From contig NZ_MQVV01000010.1 in NCBI RefSeq assembly GCF_002954355.1, positions 434,001 through 498,000 of the forward strand: 64,000 nucleotides of DNA. Reading direction: 5' to 3'. Within the stretch, counting starts at the first letter, position 1, and each line of letters opens with the position of its first letter. The translations under genes and the position numbers were made by a program. Source of the DNA: Nonlabens tegetincola. GTDB taxonomy: Bacteria > Bacteroidota > Bacteroidia > Flavobacteriales > Flavobacteriaceae. The notes under the pieces were generated by a model. That model did not search any database, had not been told where the DNA came from, and saw only the letters and a program-made list of their open reading frames with translations. Shown here one piece after another: positions 33,142 through 40,676 of this stretch.

Positions 33142-34668
33142 CTAGTTAACGTTATCACTAGCCGTAACAGACGGATAGTTACCTATGTCAACAGTAGGAA
33201 TAGTTGAACCATATTGTTCATTGATTGCTTGAATAATGGTGTTTGCTGTGTAAGCATAACCTCTTGCAGTTGGGTGTACGGCATCTAGAGAGAATGCTCC
33301 ACCACTAGCATAGGTGCTTGATAGTAAACCACCATTAAAAGCTACACCACCATTTGCAACATCAGCAAGAACTGCTCTTGCGTCTACATAAGCTAAGCCA
33401 TTTGCTTGTGCTAATGCTTCAATTGTAGCATTGTAAGAAGCCTGTGCAGTGCTTATTCTTTGTTGTTCATTTTCAGTTAAAACAAGGTTGTCACCAGCTG
33501 GTACACCTACACCTATTACTGAAGCTGGGTTGCTAGGATCTGCAAGTGTTCCTAGTACTGTAGAAGCTGTAAAAACAACTAAATCATTAGGGGTTGCTTG
33601 TCTCAATTTTGGTAAAAATTGTCCCGGTTGTGTTGGATCCGGCAAATCAGTCAAATCTTCATCAAGTATTACGATAGCATTTTGACCTTGGGCAAAACTT
33701 ATAGTTCTTGCAGTAGCCTCTTCTTGAGAAAGAAGTGGCGTTTGTGCATATGCAGCCATAGCACCATTGTACTGTGCATAGTTTTGATTAACAAATGCTG
33801 CTGTTTGCGCATCTAGTGGAATTGCGTTATAAGGTACAGTTGTAAAAAATGGAATTGAAGTTACATCCGGTATGTTTACTAGTGCTCCTTGAGCTCCATT
33901 TGCGGTTAGACCTTGAACAAGTTGTTGGTACACACCTGCAAATACATTGTTGTTAGTAATATCGTTTCCTCCATATGTTGACGGGTCAATGTTACCTGTT
34001 TCATTGTGATCTTCTCCATCACCACCATTAGTAGCGTATCCTAAAATATCGTTGTTTCCTATCCAAAGAACAAAGAAAGAACCATCAGCAGCAATAGCAT
34101 CACCGATTACAGTTGAACTTTCTGAGCTAGAAAAACGTGCATAGTATGGATTTGCTGTTCCAGCAGGAACTCCTGCAAGACTTCCATATCCAGGAGCACC
34201 TAAATGATAACTCTTTGCACCAGGTACACCAAAGTTGTTTAAAGGTCCTGTTACCTTATTTGCAATGTCGGTTGTAGGAGTTCCTGCTAATGGAGCAGGA
34301 CCTACTGGAGTTCCCATGTTTGAGGTAAGAACAAAACGGTTGTTTGTGATCTGTGTTCCGTTTAAAAGTAGTCCTCCTAAGTTGTCGTTTACTAATGGCT
34401 GATTAAATTCATTACCACCTACAAATTGCATTTGTCCTGCAAGAATATTAGGGTAAGAATACGTTTGACCATCTAAATAAAGAGCGCCATCTGCAAAACC
34501 TGCAGTTAATGAGTTACCTACGGTTACTAATTTAGAAAAATCTGCATCGCCAGCGGTATAAACACCACCTTCTTCAATTGCATTGTCTAATTCTGGCTCA
34601 CAAGCTGTAAGTACTAGTGCAGCTGCAGCGAGTAGAGATATATTTTTAATATTAATTCTTTTCATCAT
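33142..34668 (-). CDS. SGNH/GDSL-family hydrolase lipoprotein
   Basis: 508 aa. Lipoprotein signal with Cys23 (LLAAAALVLTAC). Catalytic Ser53 lies in VTVGNSLTAGFADG, a Gly-Asn-Ser-Leu form of the GDSL block; block III appears as LWIGNNDILGYA and the Asp/His pair in block V as SLDAVHPTARGYAYTAN. Low-complexity Ala/Gly/Pro/Asn-rich stretches fill the middle. It is probably an outer-membrane-anchored esterase or lipase. Its gene follows the FadL-type porin by 8 bp, so the pair may release and import fatty acids. Confidence 0.85.
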   Translation of the reverse strand: MMKRINIKNISLLAAAALVLTACEPELDNAIEEGGVYTAGDADFSKLVTVGNSLTAGFADGALYLDGQTYSYPNILAGQMQFVGGNEFNQPLVNDNLGGLLLNGTQITNNRFVLTSNMGTPVGPAPLAGTPTTDIANKVTGPLNNFGVPGAKSYHLGAPGYGSLAGVPAGTANPYYARFSSSESSTVIGDAIAADGSFFVLWIGNNDILGYATNGGDGEDHNETGNIDPSTYGGNDITNNNVFAGVYQQLVQGLTANGAQGALVNIPDVTSIPFFTTVPYNAIPLDAQTAAFVNQNYAQYNGAMAAYAQTPLLSQEEATARTISFAQGQNAIVILDEDLTDLPDPTQPGQFLPKLRQATPNDLVVFTASTVLGTLADPSNPASVIGVGVPAGDNLVLTENEQQRISTAQASYNATIEALAQANGLAYVDARAVLADVANGGVAFNGGLLSSTYASGGAFSLDAVHPTARGYAYTANTIIQAINEQYGSTIPTVDIGNYPSVTASDNVN

Positions 34669-34676
34669 TTAATGTT

Positions 34677-35930
34677 TTACATGTTATAAGTGATACCTAT
34701 ACCTGGGATGATTGCTTGTGACTTATAAGTTCCGGCAAATGGCGCATTAACTGGAACTCCTGGATCTGAATAAAAGTCATAAGACTCATTAATTTCCTTA
34801 AATCTTAAGTAAAGAAGCGATGCATCTATAGCAAACTTAGAAGATACTTGGTACGTAAAACCAAATGTATATCCTTGTGAATCGTTACGTGGAGTTTCTG
34901 GTGCAAAATATCCAGACTGTACTGGTGACTCATCATAATACCATCCTGCCCTTACTACAAACTTGTCTGTTGCAGTATACTGTGCTCCTAATCGGTATGT
35001 GCTAGAATCTTTGTAGTTTCTAGGGTTTATACTTGAAGAACCATCTGCAAACTCTATGTCTAGGTTCTCGTACTCACTCCAGAATGCACGATTATAATCA
35101 AAAGCAAACAACCATTTGTCGTTTAATTTATAAGACAAACCTACTGTTGCTTCAGCTGGTAACGGTAGTGTAGCCGTAAAGCCTTGTGTACCGTTTGAAG
35201 GAACAAGCGTGCTATTAGGGAAGTTGCTGAAGGTTGCTGTACCTTCTGTACTCTCAATATTAATTAAACTACGGTAGTTAAAACCTAAAGAGAAATTATC
35301 GGTAGGAGTGAATAATAAACCTGCAGTCCAACCCCAACCGGTTACACCCGAATCCTCAATGGATACGTTAGATCTTGTACCTTCTTCATCAACTAGTGAT
35401 CTAGATGCATTTCTATTAAATTCTACACCACCTATAGCTAGGATAGGTCCACCACCTATACTTACACTGTCAAATAATTGGTATGATAAGGTAGGTTGAA
35501 TAAAAATTGCCTGTAATTCAATCTCATTGACTAAGTGTGATCCAGACCAATCAGTAGGCCACGTAACGTTACTACCGTATGGTGTGTAAACTCCTATTCC
35601 GGCAGAAAATTTATCGGTTACTTTGTAAGTTGCATACAAGTAAATAGGTGTTCCTGTTGGACTATCTGTATCAGCAAATGTTCCAAATTCTGCATTTTGA
35701 TAAGCTACGTCACTAAATACGCCAAAGCCACCTGCACTTACACTTAATTTACTTTCTAAATGAACTAATCCAGCTGGGTTGAAGAACAGAATATCTGCAC
35801 TGTTAACTACAGCTACACCAGTATGTCCCATTGCGAGCTGCTTGTTACTTTGTGTACTTACTCGGTATCCACCGGCGTATGCCATTGCTGAAACCAAACC
35901 TAGTACAAGAAAAAGTTTTAATTTGTTCAT
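34677..35930 (-). CDS. OmpP1/FadL family outer-membrane transporter
   Basis: 417 aa from the ATG at 35930. Signal peptide MNKLKLFLVLGLVSAMAYA, then GGYRVSTQSNKQLAMGHTGV, the N-terminal hatch motif of FadL channels (with NPAGLV shortly after). The barrel runs to the C-terminal GIGITYNM. These channels pass long-chain fatty acids or other hydrophobic compounds across the outer membrane. It has a consensus promoter and is transcribed with the SGNH hydrolase gene. An upstream TTG (35936) is not needed. Confidence 0.9.
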   Translation of the reverse strand: MNKLKLFLVLGLVSAMAYAGGYRVSTQSNKQLAMGHTGVAVVNSADILFFNPAGLVHLESKLSVSAGGFGVFSDVAYQNAEFGTFADTDSPTGTPIYLYATYKVTDKFSAGIGVYTPYGSNVTWPTDWSGSHLVNEIELQAIFIQPTLSYQLFDSVSIGGGPILAIGGVEFNRNASRSLVDEEGTRSNVSIEDSGVTGWGWTAGLLFTPTDNFSLGFNYRSLINIESTEGTATFSNFPNSTLVPSNGTQGFTATLPLPAEATVGLSYKLNDKWLFAFDYNRAFWSEYENLDIEFADGSSSINPRNYKDSSTYRLGAQYTATDKFVVRAGWYYDESPVQSGYFAPETPRNDSQGYTFGFTYQVSSKFAIDASLLYLRFKEINESYDFYSDPGVPVNAPFAGTYKSQAIIPGIGITYNM

Positions 35931-35969
35931 AGTCAAATGTTTGAGAAAAAATCTAATTTGTTAATGAGT

Positions 35970-35999
35970 CAAATTTAATATTAAATTAATGTTACGCAA
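35970..35999 (-). promoter_or_regulatory. Promoter of FadL/SGNH-hydrolase operon
   Basis: On the minus strand TTG (35999-35997), 19 nt, TAAATTTG (35977-35970), matching both spacing and boxes of the Bacteroidota consensus; leader about 35 nt. Confidence 0.72.
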
Positions 36000-36013
36000 G
36001 CGTTTTCGTTATT

Positions 36014-36029
36014 ATTATGCTTGCATAAT
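36014..36029. other. Short inverted repeat after alpha/beta hydrolase gene
   Basis: ATTATGC-TT-GCATAAT, directly after the stop of the pdxJ-hydrolase pair. It may be a weak terminator or operator; the 2-nt centre would force some stem opening. Confidence 0.3.
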
Positions 36030-36034
36030 GTAAT

Positions 36035-36802
36035 TTATTTTACGAATTCGTTAACAAATTGGTAGAAAAGTTGAGGTTGTTCTGCATGTAGCCAGTGTCC
36101 AGCGTTTGGGATTGTTTTTAATTCCGCTTTCGCGAAAGCGTGATCAATAAGCATTTTATCGGTATCTAATATGTACCCTGAATTGCCTCCTCTAATAAAT
36201 AAGGTTGGAATTTGTACAGCTATGTCGGTGGATTCGTGAACTCCGATCATGGATTGGCTATTGCCTAAAACTTCTAAATTGAAACGCCATCCATAGGTAT
36301 CCTTATTTACACGGTACAAACTTTTTAATAAAAATTGACGTGTGCCAAAATCTGTAATACGTTGAGATAATACTTGATCGGCTTCTTTACGGCTAGAGAT
36401 TTTGGAGAAATCTACGCTTTGTAAGGCATTGATAATGTCACTATGATGTGGAGCATAGGTTTTTGGAGCAATATCGGCAATGATAAGTTTTTCTATAAGT
36501 TCTGGAAAAAGTTGAGCAGCTTTCATAGCGACCTTACCACCCATGCTATGTCCCAACAAATAAATGTTGTTCAATCTATGGTGATCACAATAATCTTTTA
36601 AATCTTGCGCCATTAATTCATAGGAAAATTCTTCACTATGAAAACTGCGTCCATGATTGCGCTGGTCTAGAATGTGTACTTGGAATCCATCCTCATTCCA
36701 CTGACGACCTAATGTTTTCCAATTATCTGCCATCCCTAAGAACCCGTGTAAAATCACGAAAGGTTGTCCTGTTTCTCCTAATTGTAAGCTGTGTAATATC
36801 AT
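36035..36802 (-). CDS. Alpha/beta hydrolase (YbfF-like esterase)
   Basis: 255 aa. The fold shows HGFLGMADNWK (oxyanion region), LDQRNHGRSFH, the nucleophile in LLGHSMGGKVAMK (Ser near 98) and the catalytic His in NAGHWLHAEQP (near 237). Closest named relative is the E. coli acyl-CoA esterase YbfF. Residues 222-226 (AFAKA, followed by Glu-Leu) are encoded by a perfect palindrome at a spot where relatives usually have a phenylalanine-proline-x-alanine-type sequence of equal length. Its start codon overlaps the pdxJ stop, so the two are translationally coupled. Confidence 0.87.
   Translation of the reverse strand: MILHSLQLGETGQPFVILHGFLGMADNWKTLGRQWNEDGFQVHILDQRNHGRSFHSEEFSYELMAQDLKDYCDHHRLNNIYLLGHSMGGKVAMKAAQLFPELIEKLIIADIAPKTYAPHHSDIINALQSVDFSKISSRKEADQVLSQRITDFGTRQFLLKSLYRVNKDTYGWRFNLEVLGNSQSMIGVHESTDIAVQIPTLFIRGGNSGYILDTDKMLIDHAFAKAELKTIPNAGHWLHAEQPQLFYQFVNEFVK
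36125..36140. repeat. Palindromic repeat copy 9
   Basis: Perfect CGCTTTCGCGAAAGCG inside the alpha/beta hydrolase gene, encoding AFAKA at residues 222-226. Confidence 0.95.
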
Positions 36803-37518
36803 TATGCTAATCGTGACTTATACATATTGACAACATTTTCTAGGCCCAGATAAATACTCTCAGAAATTAAGGCATGTCCTATTGAAACCTCGATTAAATT
36901 TGGAACATTTTCTTTAAAATATTTAATGTTCTCAAGAGAGAGGTCGTGACCTGCATTAATGCCTAGACCAAGTTCATGGGCTTTTAAGGCTGCATCTCTA
37001 TAGGGCTGTACTCCTTTTTCTGGATTACCTTTTGAAAATTGTACAGCGTATTCTTCGGTGTACAATTCTATTCTATCTACTCCCGTTTTTGCGGCACCTT
37101 CTATCATTTCAATCACAGGATCTACAAAAATACTAGTTCTTATACCTTGATTTTTAAAGTGTTTAACAATTTCAGATAAATAGGAGTGGTGTTTAATAGT
37201 GTCCCAACCAGCGTTTGAGGTTATTGCATCTGGTGCATCGGGAACTAACGTAACCTGGTGTGGTTGCACTTCGTCTACTAATTGAACAAAACTATCAATA
37301 GGATTTCCCTCGATGTTTAATTCAGTAGTTACAATTTTTTTTAAGTCTCGAGCATCTTGATACCTTATATGACGTTCATCTGGTCTCGGGTGAATCGTAA
37401 TACCTTGTCCACCAAAACGCTCAATGTCTTGAGCTACTTTTATAAGGTTAGGGACGTTTCCTCCACGAGCATTACGTAATGTCGCTATTTTATTAACGTT
37501 TACACTTAAAACAGTCAT
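36802..37518 (-). CDS. pdxJ: Pyridoxine 5'-phosphate synthase
   Basis: 238 aa TIM-barrel enzyme that joins 1-deoxyxylulose 5-phosphate and 3-amino-2-oxopropyl phosphate to give pyridoxine 5'-phosphate. Signature stretches: [37 protein letters not shown], the Glu in [23 protein letters not shown], and [11 protein letters not shown]. Slightly unusual is the PDA(P/I) loop following VTLVPD, which is normal for the family. It precedes and overlaps the hydrolase gene by one base. A TACTTTTG -7 box is at 37535-37542 on the minus strand. Confidence 0.96.
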   Translation of the reverse strand: MTVLSVNVNKIATLRNARGGNVPNLIKVAQDIERFGGQGITIHPRPDERHIRYQDARDLKKIVTTELNIEGNPIDSFVQLVDEVQPHQVTLVPDAPDAITSNAGWDTIKHHSYLSEIVKHFKNQGIRTSIFVDPVIEMIEGAAKTGVDRIELYTEEYAVQFSKGNPEKGVQPYRDAALKAHELGLGINAGHDLSLENIKYFKENVPNLIEVSIGHALISESIYLGLENVVNMYKSRLA

Positions 37519-37534
37519 AGAAATGATTTTAAAT

Positions 37535-37542
37535 CAAAAGTA
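37535..37542 (-). promoter_or_regulatory. -7 box of pdxJ
   Basis: TACTTTTG on the minus strand matches TAnnTTTG, 16 nt before the pdxJ ATG; no clear -33 element. Confidence 0.4.
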
Positions 37543-37613
37543 CAAAGGATTCACACGAGCTTAACCCTTAGAAACTCTAATTAATTGTTATTTTGCATAA
37601 AAAATAAGCAGTA

Positions 37614-38273
37614 ATGAATCTTCAACAACTTGTTATAAATGATGTTTCTCCTATCTCAATGACGGATAGTGTTAAGGAAGTTCAGCATATTTTCTCACAA
37701 CTAACTTACTCTCACATACCTGTTATGGATGAAAATGGAGTTTATGTGGGATGTTTGTCTGAAAACGATGCATTGTGTTTTGAAAAACATCAAACAGTTG
37801 AAGAAATAAAGTATTCACTAGATGCTTTTCATGTGACAGTAGAGACTCATTGGCTTGATGTATTAGAGGCTATTGCACAACATCAATGTAATATTATGCC
37901 TGTGCTCAACGAGAAAAAACAATATATAGGTTACTACGAGCTTAAGGATGTCATGGAGATTTTTAATGATGCTCCTTTTATGTATGAGGCCGGTGCTGTG
38001 ATTGTGGTTGAAAAAGGAAAAAGTGATTATAGTTTTAGTGAGATTTCACAAATTGTAGAAACAAACGATTCTAAAATACAAGGTATGTTTGTAAGTGGCT
38101 ATCGTGATCATTTTACAGAGATTACCTTGAAAGTGAGTCCACAGAACTTAAATGCTATTCTTCAAACATTTAGAAGATATAGTTATGAAATAAAATCGGC
38201 CGCAGAGGAAGATACCTACTTAGATGCTCTTAAAGAGCGTTCTGATTATTTAGACAAATACTTGAATATCTAA
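37614..38273 (+). CDS. CBS-pair protein with C-terminal ACT-like domain
   Basis: 219 aa. Two CBS motifs (SMTDSVKEVQHIFSQLTYSH, PVMDENGVYVGCLSENDA; then LDVLEAIAQHQCNIMPVLNE, GYYELKDVMEIF) over residues 1-125, then a C-terminal region (~135-200) with GAVIVVEKGKSDYSFSEISQ and EITLKVSPQNLNAILQTF, which looks like an ACT-type regulatory fold. CBS pairs bind adenine nucleotides. Ends 2 bp before nadK, so a regulatory link to NAD(P) pools is plausible but unproven; the same pairing is, from memory, frequent in Flavobacteriia. Confidence 0.83.
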   Translation: MNLQQLVINDVSPISMTDSVKEVQHIFSQLTYSHIPVMDENGVYVGCLSENDALCFEKHQTVEEIKYSLDAFHVTVETHWLDVLEAIAQHQCNIMPVLNEKKQYIGYYELKDVMEIFNDAPFMYEAGAVIVVEKGKSDYSFSEISQIVETNDSKIQGMFVSGYRDHFTEITLKVSPQNLNAILQTFRRYSYEIKSAAEEDTYLDALKERSDYLDKYLNI

Positions 38274-38275
38274 CA

Positions 38276-39148
38276 ATGATTAATAAGGTAGCTATATACG
38301 GGCAGTATTTACATGCCGATACAATTGCAATTTATAAGCAGCTTATTAATTTGCTAGATCAATCTGGGATTTCTTTTTCTGTCGAAAATCAATTTAAGCA
38401 ATTGCTTCAAGAGCATGGAGTGGTAGAGCAATCACATGGCTTTACATCGCTTGATGATTCCTATGATTTGTTATTAAGTATAGGTGGTGATGGAACAATT
38501 TTAAGAGCGGTAGTGTACATAGGAGGCTTAGATATACCTGTGATCGGTATTAATTCTGGTAGACTGGGTTTTCTAGCAACGGTACAAAAAGACTCACTAG
38601 AGCAGGCTATAGAACGTTTAGTAAATGGTGAATATACATTGTCCAAGCGCTCCTTGCTTACTGCTACCCCAATGGGTCACGATGAATTAAATCCAAACTT
38701 TGCACTTAATGAAGTTACAGTAAGTCGATACAATACGACTAGTATGATTCAAATAGAAACTCATCTTAACAATGAATTATTGACTAGCTATTGGGCCGAT
38801 GGATTAATAATTTCTACACCTACTGGCTCAACGGGTTATAGTTTAAGTTGTGGTGGACCTGTTATCTCGCCAAGTACTGGTGCGCTGGTTCTCACACCAA
38901 TTGCTCCACACAATTTAAACGCAAGACCATTAGTAATTCCAGATACTACCGAAATAAAAATCAAAGTGATTGGTAGAGAAGAGTCCTTCTTAACTTCATT
39001 GGATAATCGTATTTCTAGTTTCCCTAATGAGACCGAGGTTATTGTCAAAAAAGCTAGCTTCACGATTGATCTCGTTTCATTTAAAGATCAAAGCTTTATA
39101 AAAACAATTAGACACAAGCTACTTTGGGGCGAGGACAAGCGCAATTAA
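38276..39148 (+). CDS. nadK: NAD kinase
   Basis: 290 aa. Phosphorylates NAD to NADP. The signature GGDGTILRA is at residues 70-78 with catalytic Asp72; NSGRLGFLATV, NEVTVSR, the second conserved patch SYWADGLIISTPTGSTGYSL, and SPSTGALVLTPIAPHNLNAR follow in the expected order. Transcribed directly behind the CBS-domain gene (2 bp). The ~90 bp after the stop contain the promoter of the next cluster. Confidence 0.96.
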   Translation: MINKVAIYGQYLHADTIAIYKQLINLLDQSGISFSVENQFKQLLQEHGVVEQSHGFTSLDDSYDLLLSIGGDGTILRAVVYIGGLDIPVIGINSGRLGFLATVQKDSLEQAIERLVNGEYTLSKRSLLTATPMGHDELNPNFALNEVTVSRYNTTSMIQIETHLNNELLTSYWADGLIISTPTGSTGYSLSCGGPVISPSTGALVLTPIAPHNLNARPLVIPDTTEIKIKVIGREESFLTSLDNRISSFPNETEVIVKKASFTIDLVSFKDQSFIKTIRHKLLWGEDKRN

Positions 39149-39202
39149 TTCATAGAACTTCCGTTAAATTCACCGTTAACCTTCATTAGCAGTAAATAAG
39201 CC

Positions 39203-39230
39203 TTGTAGGCATGTAGAATTGTTATATTTG
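39203..39230 (+). promoter_or_regulatory. Promoter of the porG-uppS-bamA cluster
   Basis: TTG (39203-39205), 17 nt, TATATTTG (39223-39230): both boxes of the Bacteroidota consensus. It is 8 nt from the first ATG (39239) and 17 nt from the second (39248). Confidence 0.7.
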
Positions 39231-39247
39231 CACGTTTTATGATTAAA

Positions 39248-39931
39248 ATGAGATTCATTTTCACGACACTGTTTTTACTTGTTTTCGCTTTCGCGAAAGC
39301 GCAAACCTATGAGCTAGGAGTCATGTTTGGTGGTGCCAGTGTCATAGGAGATGTCGGTAGTACACAATACATCGATCCTAGTGATGGTGCCTTTGGTTTA
39401 ATCGCCAAATGGAACCGAAGTGATAGACATAGTTTTAGAGCTAGTTTTCTATATACTAACATGATAGGAGATGATAATGATAGTGATGATATTTCTAGAG
39501 ATTTAAGAGGACTTAATTATAATTACAATTTAATTGAGGCAAGTATAGGTCTGGAATATACCTTTTGGGAATGGGATTTATACTCAGGTAAATGGCAATG
39601 GACACCGTATTTGTATACTGGATTAACAGCCTTTCAATACGATTTGTTTGCATTAGAAAATGGTGAATTGGAAAAGTATGGTAGCACTATTGATGCTGCT
39701 ATTCCAATCATTTTTGGTGCAAAAATGACTTTGACCAGAAATTTGATTTTGGCTGCCGAAATAGGCGCTAGATATACTTTTACGGATAACCTGGATGGAA
39801 GTAATCCAGTACGTAGTAAAGATTTTGATGAATTAAGATTTGGAAATGTGAATAACAACGACTGGTATGTCTTTTCAGGTATAACGCTTACGTATACCTT
39901 TGGGCGACAACCGTGTTATTGTAATTTTTAA
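39248..39931 (+). CDS. porG: PorG-like outer-membrane protein (DUF6089 family)
   Basis: 227 aa from the ATG at 39248 (39239 would add Met-Ile-Lys). Signal peptide MRFIFTTLFLLVFAFAKA, in which residues 14-18 are encoded by a perfect palindrome copy, then QTYELGVMFGGASVIGDVGS, the N-terminal motif of the family. An eight-strand barrel with a C-terminal TYTFGRQPCYCNF follows. In Porphyromonas gingivalis PorG belongs to the type IX secretion machinery and its gene stands next to uppS, bamA and two ompH genes; the same order here supports the assignment. This fits the T9SS substrate in this window. Confidence 0.82.
   Translation: MRFIFTTLFLLVFAFAKAQTYELGVMFGGASVIGDVGSTQYIDPSDGAFGLIAKWNRSDRHSFRASFLYTNMIGDDNDSDDISRDLRGLNYNYNLIEASIGLEYTFWEWDLYSGKWQWTPYLYTGLTAFQYDLFALENGELEKYGSTIDAAIPIIFGAKMTLTRNLILAAEIGARYTFTDNLDGSNPVRSKDFDELRFGNVNNNDWYVFSGITLTYTFGRQPCYCNF
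39286..39301. repeat. Palindromic repeat copy 10
   Basis: Perfect CGCTTTCGCGAAAGCG encoding AFAKA at residues 14-18 of the PorG-like protein, exactly the C-region of its signal peptide, just before the predicted cut ahead of Gln. Confidence 0.95.
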
Positions 39932-39937
39932 TGTTGT

Positions 39938-40672
39938 ATGAGTAAAAATCTACTGGACCATTCAAATATACCACAGCACATTGCAGTCATAATGGACGGT
40001 AATGGACGCTGGGCAAAAAAACAAGGCCTCATGCGAGTGAGAGGTCACGAAAAAGGAGCCAAAGCTGTGCGTCAAACGGTAGAAACCTGTGCAGAATTAG
40101 GTGTGAAAAATCTTACTCTGTACGCTTTTAGTACTGAAAATTGGAAACGTCCTAAATTAGAAGTAGATGCGCTCATGAAACTTTTAGTTTCTAGTCTTAA
40201 AAAGGAGCTTAAAACACTTCAAAAAAATAACATCTCTCTTAAAGCTGTTGGCGCTTTGGAATTGTTACCCAGTAGTGCTCAAAAAGAACTTAAAGAAGTA
40301 ATAGAGGCTACAACAGAAAACTCACATATGAATTTAACTCTGGCCTTGTCGTATGGCTCTCGTGAAGAGTTGATCAATGTGATTAAAAAAGTTGCGGGCA
40401 AGGTGAAGGATGGTGAACTAGAGATAGATCAAATTAATACAGATGTGATTAACAATCATTTGTATACCAGTTTTATGCCAGATGTTGATCTACTTATAAG
40501 AACGAGTGGTGAACAGCGTATAAGCAATTTCCTACTTTGGCAAATTGCATATGCCGAATTGTACTTCACCGAGGTGCTATGGCCAGACTTTAGAAAAGAG
40601 CATCTTGTAGATGCAATACTTAATTATCAAGACCGAGAAAGAAGATTCGGTAAAACCAGTGAACAATTATAA
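39938..40672 (+). CDS. uppS: Isoprenyl transferase (undecaprenyl diphosphate synthase)
   Basis: 244 aa cis-prenyltransferase that builds the C55 lipid carrier for peptidoglycan and surface polysaccharides. Catalytic Asp20 in AVIMDGNGRWAKKQG; RGHEKGAKAVRQ; LTLYAFSTENWKRP; PDVDLLIRTSGEQRISNFLLWQ; and YAELYFTEVLWPDF. Sits 6 bp after porG and 4 bp before bamA, a classic envelope-assembly cluster. Confidence 0.96.
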   Translation: MSKNLLDHSNIPQHIAVIMDGNGRWAKKQGLMRVRGHEKGAKAVRQTVETCAELGVKNLTLYAFSTENWKRPKLEVDALMKLLVSSLKKELKTLQKNNISLKAVGALELLPSSAQKELKEVIEATTENSHMNLTLALSYGSREELINVIKKVAGKVKDGELEIDQINTDVINNHLYTSFMPDVDLLIRTSGEQRISNFLLWQIAYAELYFTEVLWPDFRKEHLVDAILNYQDRERRFGKTSEQL

Positions 40673-40676
40673 TAGA

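Noticed and set aside
40611-40676. Longer BamA starting inside uppS
   Set aside because: The upstream part would place polar residues before the signal peptide; the ATG at 40677 gives a clean signal sequence 4 bp after uppS.
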